From Collybia mongolica (Eukaryota; Basidiomycota; Agaricomycetes; Agaricales; Clitocybaceae), in contig JAAXNY010000009.1 in assembly GCA_013420905.1 (NCBI GenBank), positions 3,348,001 to 3,412,000 on the forward strand: a stretch of DNA of 64,000 bases, in the 5' to 3' direction. A program made the position numbers and the translations under genes. The notes under the pieces are model-generated. The model saw nothing but the letters and a program-made list of their open reading frames with translations. It did no database searches and had not been told where the DNA came from. Below are positions 34,808 to 45,624 of this stretch, in pieces; position 1 is the stretch's first letter, and every line of letters starts with the position of its first letter.

Positions 34808-35330
34808 TGCTGTCAGTGGTTTGGTGAGAAAATTCACGGGTGGTTCGAGAATGTCCGAATGGTTGGGGCGCCGTGGGATTTCAACTCCTTGGAAGGCGAA
34901 TAGACGTAAGTAAGTGGGTGTAAAATAGCCATTACTCGCATTATGCGAGTACAGATAGCATTCAAGGCTTCATGATATCGGCCGAGCCCGCCTGAGTATA
35001 TACCATGCTGTAGGTATAAAGAGTTTGACGCTGAAGCTCGGCTCAAGAGACCACACCAAGCACGTGCCGAAATTCCACCACAGATACCGATGGCAATTTC
35101 ATAAGCGGTGGCCCTCACCAACTCACCCTGGTTGGCGACATCATATCATATCAGCAAGGTCGGAAAGAAACAACTTTAGAGCACCACAAGCGCGATATTT
35201 ATCCATCACACGTGAAAGACCCATCCAGCCTCAAGTGTTCAACTGCTATGGAAGGCGAGGCATTGAACTTGCTTATTTATCCAAGTCTCCGCTCTCTATA
35301 ACCTGCACATATAGTGTTTCATTCCCAAAT
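34808..35330. other. Intergenic upstream of the amidohydrolase
   Basis: No reliable coding sequence; probably the promoter of the amidohydrolase. Confidence 0.4.
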
Positions 35331-36465
35331 TTTCAGGAACTACAGAACAAGCTGTGCAATTTCTGCAACCAGACCAACTTTGATCTCCTCAAAAACTCCT
35401 TTAACTTTGGACTTGCCCACCTTGAAAGAGGGCCAATTTATGACTAGAAATAATCCTACCTTGGGAATTTGTCCAAAAATTCCAAACCTACCAAGCTCGG
35501 CGCATTGGATAATATTCGCCAAAGGGGCCAGACGTGCCCGCTCTATCAGCTCATCAGGCAGGTCTTTGAGGATCACGAGTACCAAGCGCCGCGATCTGAC
35601 CAGAAGGGACGAAAGTCTACTCAGCAGAATTCCTATGTAGTGTTCTACGATATGTGCGATAACCAATACTGGCTCCGTCGACTCTCTATCATAGTCGAAT
35701 ATGATGGGAGTAAAGACGACTACTATACGTACAAGTGAGGAGATGCAAGGGGGGACGTCCATTACGCCTTCCAGGCTTGTAGCGTTGGTCCCGCAGACAT
35801 TCAGAATAGTAAATACCCTATCAACCCAAAACTATTTAGCAGCCGCAACGCCCTCCCCTCCTTGACTTCACATGGGTGCATAGATGGATAGAGATATGCG
35901 CTGGAAAGCACATGAATGCAGAAAACAGGACCTTGACTCGGAGGAATGGCCTCCCCAGATCCGATTTATTGATGTCAAGAAGCGATGTATCGTGACAGTG
36001 GGCGAAGGATGGGTTGGATTGGTGAGACGGATATTGTCATAAACGACAACCGGTCGGATGGGTGAGTCGGTATAACGGCAAGTTGTGTTCCATTTCGCAA
36101 CATTTACCTCGATTCATTAGTGAACTGCCCGAGCTTCTCTGCTTCGTACATGCGCACGACCCTTGTTTGAGCATTGTAGGGGCTAGGAACACAAAAACAC
36201 CTCGAAACCCACGGCAGAGGCAACCGGCGCGTAACACTCGCAGACCTCGAGAACAGCCATCCTTGCCTCCATGCGAAGTTGGATACCGTTCCTGAGAACC
36301 AACTGATCTTCTTTTGGACACGTTCGGCCACGTTCTCCTTAAATGAAAACGACGGATCCGTGGACTTTTCTGTTTTAGAGTCCAACGGCAAAGTCGTTAG
36401 TTCTACTGGGGTCACGCTCGGGCATGCGGGTACCGACGGCCCCGAGCAAGAATATCCATTGTGAT
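35330..36465 (+). pseudogene. Decayed HET-domain-like gene fragments
   Basis: Pieces of coding look separated by stops. About 35337-35447 reads LCNFCNQTNFDLLKNSFNFGL, with paired Cys. About 35490-35580 reads LGALDNIRQRGQTCPLYQLIRQVFEDHEY. About 35635-35740 reads YVVFYDMCDNQYWLRRLSIIVEYDG. About 36300-36465 reads NQLIFFWTRSATFSLNEND and VLESNGKVV. This order resembles the N-terminal region of basidiomycete heterokaryon-incompatibility (HET) proteins, where a second Cys would be expected in place of Y in CPLYQLI. I could not build an intact gene. The family call is from memory and weak. Confidence 0.35.
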
Positions 36466-36799
36466 AGGGAGCCGACGTAATGAGTTTCGCCACCGGTACT
36501 CTTGGTGCTATAGATTAAATGGAAAGACGACATTGCGTATCGCGTTAATTCTGGTGAAATATTTGAAGATGATTGGCTCAAAGCCCCTAATACTTCGAAG
36601 TTAATTCCACTTGGGTAATTGTAGTAGTGTAATAACACTTGCTAGGATATCCAGACTGAAATATCAGTATCAAATTTGCTCGAAATGTAGGGGTATCCTC
36701 ACGTTACATTAGATTAGATTATCTAGCTCATCGATATTTAGGAAGGGGGCTAGAAAATACGACGACGTAGTTGTTGTGCAATACTCAACCCGTTGAAGG

Positions 36800-37974
36800 G
36801 TTACAACGATCCACTACAGGTGTCCTCGTCCCTAAAAACTTGCTGGATCCGCCCAATGCGAGCTTCCCCACTAGTCATATAGAACGCCAAGCCCCTCAGA
36901 TGCTCCGCCATCTCCACACGATCATCGGGAACATGCAAGTCAAACTCCCTTGTCCGCCTGACGAAGAGCCGCACGCTTTGTGGGAGAACTGGATGGCATC
37001 GGACAGCGGTGATGTACGCTGTTGTGAAAAGCGCACCATAGAAAACCATATGTGTGCCGTTTTGGCAGAGGTTGGTACAGTAGCACTGTTTTTTTTCAGG
37101 TTGGTGTTATGAGGGAGTTTTTCGGCAAGTGAAGCGTCGCACCTCCTGATCAGTGTAACCGTCCTTGAGGTGACCGAGATTGGAAGCGACCATGGCAATC
37201 ATAGTGCCTACTACCTCGGCTAGGGTTGCGTCGACCTAGGATGTACGAAGTGATTCTTCGTGGGCGGGGATGCGACGCCAATGCTCACAACACATCCGAG
37301 AACTGGGACTCTGGAACGATGATGTCCCCTTTCGACGACAACTCCACAACAAATGCGGGCTTTCCATCGGTATGGGACATTCGCCATGGGAAATGGGAGT
37401 AATATGACGTCTTCATGGCTGTAGAATGAATATTTTTAATCCAAGAGCAGTGGGGAGGTCTTGAAGAGGCGAACTATCTAAGGTGGTATTCTCCGCTCAA
37501 TAATTGATTTGGGGTGGATGCCAAAACTGCTGGGAGAATGTGGCGAAATACCCCACGCCCTAAATATATCGAGACTTTTTTAGAGTCGTCTTCGCCGTGC
37601 AGGCTGTGGTGATCTAGTACTACATTCTCATTCTGATCCCAGAGTGATGATAGGAAACTGCCCTCTTCTAACAGTGGCCTGCTGAGGATTTCTAATAGAA
37701 TATTTCCACGTTCTTCATACTCTTCCGTCGCAGCTGTGAGCCAAGAATGAGTTGGAAAAGATCCTGCTCCCAGGTCGATAACATGGAGAGCAGCGATATG
37801 GTCAGAGCCCCAATCCCAGCATGGCGACAAGAAATTATTAGAGGCGGCATTGGTGCCATCTAAAGCTGGCAGTGCAGCGGTATTCGTGTATGTATTCCTG
37901 TAAAGTTCAAGCTCATGTTCGGAAGCGCCCAGCCAAAGGGATGGAGAGAACATGACATCCGGCAGGAACAGCAA
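36800..37974 (-). CDS. Unassigned minus-strand gene or genes
   Basis: Three coding-looking blocks on the minus strand. 37474-37974 starts MLFLPDVMFSPSLWLGASE and contains CWDWGSDHIAALHVIDLGAG. A block from an ATG at 37417 contains HFPWRMSHTDGKPAFVVELSS and, after a possible intron, TLAEVVGTMIAMVASNLGHL. 36801-37010 contains RTREFDLHVPDDRVEMAEHL and ends with a stop at 36801. I do not recognise the family and cannot fix the splicing; the first block could be a separate single-exon gene. Evidence is amino acid composition and open frames only. Confidence 0.35.
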
Positions 37975-38085
37975 CGGTTATCGGAGTTCGAACTTAGCGG
38001 TTGTCACAAACACGTCAAACACGCGTTCCTTTTGCATTTCTTTTCTTACAACGACTGTGAACATACTCTCGCTTCTCTACAAAAC

Positions 38086-39396
38086 ATGGCTTTAAGTTTC
38101 ATTGGGTGAGTGCCCGAAAAAACAACTTTTGCAGCGATATTCATCCTTGATGTTCGTAGGAAACCAATTTCTCTAATCTCTCATTCTGATGTTCGTTACC
38201 GGGGCATTTTGGCCGGTATCGACCCAGCCGCCTCGACGATCCAGCTTTCTAATGGTGAGTACAGTGGCGACAATTTTCATAGCTGATACTGAACCGTTCA
38301 TACAGTGTACTCGATGGGTACTGAATCTCGACGGTACGCACTCGATTTAGAGCAAGTATCGCTCCACCACTCATTCACATCTCAAAACAGGCCACCGACC
38401 GAGTTCATACCCCCAGTTCAAGAACCATACCAATACATAATATTCCGGGCCTCGGAAGTCAAGGATCTGGCCGTGGATGAGCCCACCCCGCTTCGTAGTG
38501 TGCACGACGATCCTGCAGTTCTCGGGGTAAGCCCCCACTACTACACGTTTTCAGGATCAGCCTTCAAAGACTAACCCCCAACACAGGCTTCAGCTCCAGC
38601 TGCTAACCCGGCCTACTCACCATACCCCGCACCCGCCGCGGCCATGCCTCCTGTGCAGCAACCACAGCAACAAGTCCCACCCCCTCAGCCCGTACAGCCT
38701 TCTTCGGCCCAAGTTGACGCTACAGCCCCTGTACGGCCGCAGCCTCAAGCACGGCGCAGCAACCCCGTGCACACTGCAGCCGCCTCGCTGGAGACCGTAG
38801 AGCGTGCAATCGGTGACCTGCGCGTATCCAGCAACAATCACACCAACGCAACCAACGGTCGGGGTGGGCGCCGCGGCGGGCGTAGCGGCGGTGCGCGCGA
38901 CAATGTGCAGATCAAAGTCCCGGCCACCGACTTCGACTTTGAGAGCAGCAACGCCAAGTTTGACAAAGCCGCGCTGACGCCGCGATCGACATCTGCTGCT
39001 GGGAAGGAGAACGGCGACGAGGAGGGAGGGGAGGCTGCCGGTGCGGAGGAGAAGGAGAAAGAGAAGGAGATGGCGTATAACCCCCAGAAATCGTTCTTCG
39101 ACTCTCTGTCGTCGTCATCGCAGGGCCCGCCTGCTTCGGGCGCAGGCGCGGGAGGTGGACAAGCAGGCAACGGTCGCAGCCGGAGGGGTGGAAGGGGCAT
39201 GGGAAGGAACAGGCGAGAGGAGGAGCGGGAGAAAAACGTGTCTACTTTTGGAGAGCCTGGTGGTGTCGGACTCATGGGCCCTGGTGCATATGTTGGTGGA
39301 TGGGGCGGGTATGGGAGAAGAGGAGGGCGGCCAAGGCGTGGTGGAGCCCAAGGTGGAGGAGGGCCCGCACCACAAGCCGTACAGACGCAGGTATGA
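38086..39396 (+). CDS. SCD6: LSM14/SCD6-family mRNP protein, 362 aa
   Basis: An RNA-binding translational repressor and decapping activator of P-bodies. Exons 38086-38105, 38160-38254, 38306-38333, 38391-38526 and 38587-39396, total 1089 nt with consistent phases. An N-terminal Sm-like LSM14 domain (IGKPISLISHSDVRYRGILA, STIQLSNVYSMGTESR, QYIIFRASEVKDL) is followed by a Pro/Gln-rich linker. An FDF motif lies in ATDFDFESSNAKFDK, then an FFDSLSSSS box (FFD-like) and RGG-type Gly/Arg-rich stretches (GRGGRRGGRSGG, RRGGRGMGRNRR). It ends QTQV at 39396. A donor-like CAG/GTATGA overlaps the stop codon, so a short extra 3' exon is possible but unsupported. Confidence 0.93.
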
Positions 39397-39659
39397 TGAT
39401 GAGGCGAGTATGAAAGGCTATTGATATGTAGGTTATTGCTATCTGGGCGAGATGCATAGGAGAAGCTAATATTGTCTGGATAGTTCCATTGTGTGTATGC
39501 AGTAATGTCATATTTCGAAACTTCCGTTGACATGAGACATTGAGAGATTATCCCCTGAGTTGTGAGGATCTTGCTTATCGGCTGTTTATATGGAATTTTG
39601 GCTTGATGTCCTGGGCGTGAGTGATGTCTTCTACGAGAAAAAGTAAAAAAAAGATATAC
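39397..39659. other. 3' flank of SCD6
   Basis: Short spacer; no feature seen. Confidence 0.4.
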
Positions 39660-39762
39660 GGCTCAGTCTCCGAATCGAACGGAGCTATATCTGGGGCGTT
39701 GTCCAAGAACTAAAGTGGGCTCCGGGACTTCCAGCTACGCGATACCACTACGCTACTGAACC
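39660..39762 (-). tRNA. Probable tRNA gene with intron, anticodon unassigned
   Basis: On the minus strand the ends pair perfectly over 7 bp (GGTTCAG at 39756-39762 with CTGAGCC at 39660-39666). An A-box-like TAGCGTAGTGGT and a B-box-like GTTCGATTC in a 5-bp T stem (CTCCG/CGGAG) are present, giving a total of 103 nt. This length suggests an intron in the anticodon arm, where GTCC and GGAC could pair. One unpaired A between T stem and acceptor stem and an irregular anticodon stem (CTGG/CCAG, no clear T33) prevent assigning an anticodon, so it may be a tRNA pseudogene. Confidence 0.5.
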
Positions 39763-40394
39763 CGACATAACATGACACAATGGTCGAACATCTACTATCA
39801 TGTAGGCCTAAAAGTAGAGCGTGAACAAGTTTCGTATTCTTCCGTAGAAATCATAGGTGCATATATAGCTTCTCCAAGGTGTCAGTAAGTCCAACTCGTC
39901 TCCAACAGTCGTTTGGGAATCATCGCCCTATTCACAGACCTCGCAACATCGACTCCGGGAACAAATAACATCATTGAGAGTTTTCTAATAGCAGGGACCC
40001 ACTTGACATCCTCATCCTCATCAAAGCACGGGCGTTTGCACCTCATCGATACTAGGGTAATACTACGCGGGGTTGTCACATTTGAGTAATGCATATTATG
40101 CTTCATCCCAACATTCTGATGAGGGTGGATGTGACCCATGTAGAATTTCATCATAGACTGGAGCAAGACTCATGAGGAATGTGCGAGTCACGTGAAGAGA
40201 AATCCGGACATGATCAAGCATCCTTCGTCAACCTCGAGATACACGTGTGCCGTTTGAGGATTAAGATTAGGTGCAAATCGTATATGCATACACGACAAGC
40301 TATAAGCGTCGAGAATTGGTATGATTGAGGAAAACTATAGCTATCGTATAGCAACAGAGGCACTTCATCGACCACACAGCGTCAGGAAACCTGG
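39763..40394. other. Intergenic between tRNA-like gene and GMC oxidoreductase
   Basis: No gene recognised; this is the 3' flank of the GMC gene. Confidence 0.45.
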
Positions 40395-42667
40395 TTACCA
40401 TGCCTCTTTGATCAAATCTGCGCCTCGTTCAGCAAAGACATACGTTGCAGCTTGTGTATGCCCGGCGGGTACGACAGGCTAGGTCCACCGATTAGCCGGG
40501 AACGCATCACGGATGGTCTCTTGAAGGGCTTACCAGCACAGAGGCATCAACCACACGCAGGCCAATGACACTCTTAACCCGCAAATCGGGGTCAACAACA
40601 CCGTAACTTGCTCCACGTGGCGACATTCCAGCAGTACCGACTGCATGAAAGATAGCGTTCGTGTTGCTGCGGATATAATCGTCCAGCTCTGCGTCGGTCG
40701 TCGCATCGCTCACGCGAGAATCGATGTAGTCTGCCCATGCCGGCGCTCCCATGAATCTGCGGGCACTTCTGATCCCCTCTCGCATGACGAACATGTCGAA
40801 GTCGGATCCGAGAAGATTGAGGTCGATTACTGGCGGGTCGAATGGGTTGGAACTGTTTATTGTCACAGAACCGCCTTCCGAAAGAACATTTCAGAACTGC
40901 AAAATCAACTTTCGGGACGAAAACGACTCACGGGAAAGGGGGGTAAGAACGACAGCGCCCATCCCCAGGAAGTTCCCGGTAGTCGGGAACGGCGGACGAG
41001 TAATCCCGTTCTAAAGTGAGGTCACGAACGCCATGAGATATAACAACGAAATTGCGGGAACTGAATGCTCAAACCGTTGGCAGTAGCTCGATATGAGCCG
41101 TGTGTGGGCCGGCCGATGGATCCTGGAAGCGCTGAAATATGGACGAGTTCGAGGGTAGCCGTACCCAGCCAGCATGGTTGAAAGTTCCATCCACCAATAC
41201 ACCTGTCCTTGTGTTACTCCATCGCTGAAAAGCTTCTGCTGCAAGAGTGGCGTTTCTCCCGAGGTTCTCAAACGTGTCGTTTCCATTCACCATCCACTGG
41301 TTTCCAACAGTGGGATGGTCGGATAGGTTCCGCCCCACAGACGGAAGGTGTACGAGTGGCGTGATGCCGACACGGGAAAGGGTGTCCGAGTCCCCAATTC
41401 CGGAGTTGAGGAGGATATGCGGCGTGCCAATGCTTCCTGCTGATAGAATGACTTCTTTTTTCGCCGAGACGCGATACTGTGGGCCTGTAGATGATGTGTA
41501 AGTATTTAAAAGAAGTTAGGAATAGATCAACGTACCTCCCACACCATCCGTGAACGATACTCTGCGGAATACGGGACTCCCGTGATTTGCTCCAGTCTTC
41601 AAAACCCGAGAAACTTGAGCATGCAAAAGGACGTGAAGGTTTCGCCGCTTTATGAATTGGGGGCCAAGGTAAGAAGTGGCGGAACTGTTTCGTTCCCCGC
41701 GTCCAATAGTTGACTGTGTCCACCCTGAAGGAAAGATAAGTCGGGTAGTACCAACCGAAACAATGATTCTCGTACCAACTCCAAGATGACGACCCGAATT
41801 CGTATCGATGTTATAGGGAAATTCATCAGGCAGTTCACGAGTAGTTTGGATCACCCGCTGATCGATGGAATGTGAGAACCCGGGGAGACTAACAGAGTTA
41901 ACGCCTTTGAATCCATGCGCGGAGGGGTCGAATTGTCCCGAGATATTATGGTTGTCGGCAGGTAATGACTACTTTTCGTTCTGTCATTGAAGAACACGTG
42001 TCACTATCGTCGTAGTCTTCGTGACACAAGCATGAATTAACATACCTTTCGAAAATAAGGCTGGAGGCGATCCCAAGACCAACCTGGGTCGCTCACCATC
42101 CGAGCATACCGATCATAGTCGTCGGACGAGCCACGCGTATATGCCATAAAATCTAGGATAGGTGTCACATTACAGTTTCGTTCCGCAAGCAACAGAACGT
42201 GACTCACTGACAGAACTACTGCCTCCGAGCACACGGCCTCTTGAATACGATATCACTCGCCCATTCAGTCCAGCCTGGGGAACAGTCGTAAAGTTCCAGT
42301 CGAATTGTGTTCGCGGCGTAAGCCGAGTGCAATAAAGTGGAACCACGAGTTCCAAAATCCCTTCATTTCTGTGAGGTGTCGTTGATGAGTGAATAATATC
42401 ATTGAACGACGTGATGCTTACGATCCGCCTGCTTCCAATACCAGTACGGTATGCTTTGGGTTCTCGCTGAGTCGGTTAGCGACGACGTTTCCAGCAGTGC
42501 CTCCTACGAACGAAGTCAGTTCTGCGTTTAAACGAAAATTACAGTGACGCACCGCCAATGATCACAAAATCGTACTCCAGACCAGGTAGATCCGCAACGC
42601 TCTCAACAATCATCCCCAGACACAAACCGCCATACCAGATGAGGTGGATCAAGCCGTGATACTTCAT
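40395..42667 (-). CDS. Secreted GMC oxidoreductase (aryl-alcohol/glucose-oxidase type), about 586 aa
   Basis: An FAD-dependent alcohol or sugar oxidase, probably extracellular. Exons (minus): 42553-42667, 42422-42503, 42208-42368, 42046-42152, 41776-41968, 41536-41724, 41075-41484, 40932-41010, 40534-40874 and 40395-40478. A signal peptide (MKYHGLIHLIWYGGLCLGMI) precedes the FAD-binding YDFVIIGGGTAGNVVANRLS and LVLEAGGS. GMC signature 1 lies around GRVLGGSSSVNFMAYTRGS, and signature 2 is GSIGTPHILLNSGIG. Catalytic His are in FHAVGTAGMS and VPAGHTQAATYVFAERGADL. At exon 5 the usual acceptor (after 41981) would read Asn-Glu-Lys then TAG; the model uses the AG 12 nt downstream, which removes the stop. 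If that acceptor is not used the gene is broken. Confidence 0.82.
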
Positions 42668-45624
42668 GAATGATGAGGCCACGGAGAATGTGGAGAATAC
42701 AAGTAGGTCCAAATGGAATGGTATAAGTGTATGCGAACGACCCCCATGGACGACGAGAAGTCACAGTGGGAGATAATTCGCCCCGGGCTCAATGTCGATC
42801 TATCGCGAACCTGCAGAGGTTTATGTAGCGCGCCCTGGGCTCCAGTATTCATTTCGGGGTAACCTTGGAATATATGTATCGTCCGATGACCAGCACTAAT
42901 AGCATAAGCCTCTGGGAGAATAAGGCTTGAATAGGAAAAGCATGAAGTCTCTGCTGCGAGTGCAGCAGCAAACGGTAAGCCGTGAATTCCGGAGAGGCGT
43001 TTAAATCCCATCCAGTATCAACAAGTTCTCCGGAATGTAGAATCAAGCGCTCCAGTGGTAATTCTTAAATCATCCATGTGGTAGTGGCTGCTGTGACAGA
43101 TAGAAGGCGGCGAGATGACTGACATCAGAAACGAAACAGAATTCTTGGTGCCTGAACTTTAGAATAGTATATCATAAAATTGAAGTGAGCAGGGAGGAAA
43201 TTGGTGGGGCTGGTGTACATCAGAGTCGAACAGCGTGACATGCACGAGCTGAAGACGGATAACATCTACGTCAATTTGAAAATAAGTTGAGATCTTGGGG
43301 TGAAAATGGGGACGCACTAGATGATCCAAACCCTACTCTATCCAGAGCAGAGATTGCCATCCTTTCGCAACTTTTAGTCCATGTAAGGGTTCATCACCCT
43401 TCCTTTTAAAACCATATCTCACCAACCAGATTCATTTTACCCCTGCTCTCGCCAGGCCAGGGCCATTTCTTGCATATGCGTTTTACACCCGTAATTATTA
43501 GCATAGACCACGAGCGTACTGCAGTCGCATCATTTTGAGATCATGGTTAGATTCTATGTAATGTACTACTTACGATCTCATCCATTGCCATAGCTTTTTA
43601 CAAGAGCTCGTTGTGGAGATCAAGTCAACACCTCGGAGTGGTAGGAGAAGAAGTCATTGGTGGTGGGAAACCCAGAAAATGTGCAGACCCAATTCCGAGT
43701 CGGCCCCTTCCTTTTCATGACTACCACATGCAGTACGATCTATATCGTACCCAGGCAAACGCTTGGATATGGTTCTAGGTCTCAACATTTGAATTGTACA
43801 TTGCCTCCAAATAACACGCAAAATCTCCTTTCACCAATCAAGATGGTATTGAACCATCGTCCCTCAACGATAAATCTGTGGACCCAGGCAGAGGGCATTC
43901 ATGCTTCTTTGCCACTTATTCTACTTTCCATGAACCTTTGGTACCGTTCCGAAGCTCACTGGACGCAGTCCCATCGTAGAGTCGCTCTCATCCTTAGGCC
44001 AATTTTCAAGAACTTGTCTTACCTATGACCGTAGCTACACCTTCATTCGGATGGAGTGGGCGACGGATGAGAAGGGACTCAGCTTGGCTCAGAACTTCCT
44101 TTTCCTTTGACCTGACATGATGCTTTCTTCACACACGGATTCTCTCGTACATCCATGCATTTCATCGTCAAATAACCCATCGCGCGTAGCGAAGTGCGTA
44201 TATTATCCTTTGGCTCGTTCACTCAACGCTTCCCAAAACGCTAGCTTCGTCGACATTTCCGACGATCCAGAAGTGCAAAGAATGATCTGGATATACACCG
44301 CTAAAACGTAGAGCGTTGACTCATTACAGAAATGCGTATGGCACGAACAGTAACGACTTATTATCCTCGTGCGGTAGTGGCGGCGCACGAGTCAAGTACA
44401 CAAACTCCAAAGTGAAGTTTTACGATGGCTGACATATCAGATTTATCAAATGTCCGGACGTATCCTCACGAGAGCTTTACAGCTATGCTAAACAAACATA
44501 AGCACAATACGATGGCCAACCCTATCTACAAGGCACAGCGGGTTGATCTCTGGAAATGCAGCTAAATATCTTAAGCTGCATGTAGCTACATCTGAGAAAC
44601 TAGAGCGCGTCTGGAGTATTTGGTTTCAATTAGCAGGCTAACCGGAAACAGCGCAATATCCATACGATTTATTTTAAATATAATTTTTTATCAATCAGAT
44701 TTTCTTCGGCGGCGTGACAAGCTATCCTGACCTCTCATAGACGTTATTATGGCAGGTTTACTTGGGTGGCCCCTTCACTACTTGCTTCGTCTTCCCATCC
44801 ATTTTCACCTGCGGCACCGCCTGAGTTGGTGGCCCTCGGGCACGCGCACTATTCAAATGGCCAAGACGACAATAAGATACAATGTAAACAATGTCTTTAT
44901 ATTGCATACGTACCCAGGTGGCTCAGGGGGCCTTAAGCTGTCAGGAAGCCTAGAATAACCACATATTTACATCGACTGTTTCACGAACTCGATAAAAGCG
45001 AGAAATATACCCTGCCATCTGTCCAGAGGCTTCAGCTAACTGACCGTCGACTAAAGGAGATACAATATGGCTTCAAGGTGATAAATGTTATGGATCATGA
45101 TCATAGTTCATCCTATACGCTCACCTGACATTTACAATAATTGCTGCACCAATACTAAGGCCGTCTTTCATGATCGTAGCAAATGGTCAGGCTTGTAACA
45201 ATAATTCCCGGATTGGTAAAGAACAACTTCATTATGTCCCGTGATGCGACAGGTTGTGGGAGATTCAAAGTCTAATTTTAGATACCTGGATTTTAGGACA
45301 AATTGACAGCATAGTAGAATAAGAAACACCAATTTATTCCACATTTGAGAGAGAGAGAGTAAGCACTTGAGGGACATGGTAGGGAAGCAAGAGAGAGTTT
45401 TTTTTTTTACTTGCACCTGGAGATTTAGCAGCTAGACAGGTATGAAATCTACAAATTCCAACCCATTTAAACATCAAAACATTTTTTTGTCTACTAAGCA
45501 ACACCAGTGCAAGTGTTTTTGCAAATGTTCTTCTGTGCTATACCAGAAACACTTATACACTACTTTCCTATGATCAAGTGGATCTTTGAGCCTAATGATA
45601 GAATAATTCTCTTTTGACTAAATT
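42668..45624. other. Long intergenic stretch, no gene supported
   Basis: About 3 kb between the GMC and CHAT genes. Open frames up to 123 codons (for example 43657-44028 +) have no motif and no splice partners. The part from about 44990 becomes AT-rich and belongs to the 3' flank of the CHAT gene, with a GA microsatellite near 45347-45359. Confidence 0.45.

Noticed and set aside
38838..39533. 231-codon minus-strand ORF rich in Pro and Ser
   Set aside because: Antisense of the Gly/Arg-rich SCD6 tail; its composition is the mirror of that repeat.
43657..44028. 123-codon plus-strand ORF
   Set aside because: No recognisable domain, no splice partners and no homologous feature nearby; probably chance in a 3-kb intergenic stretch.
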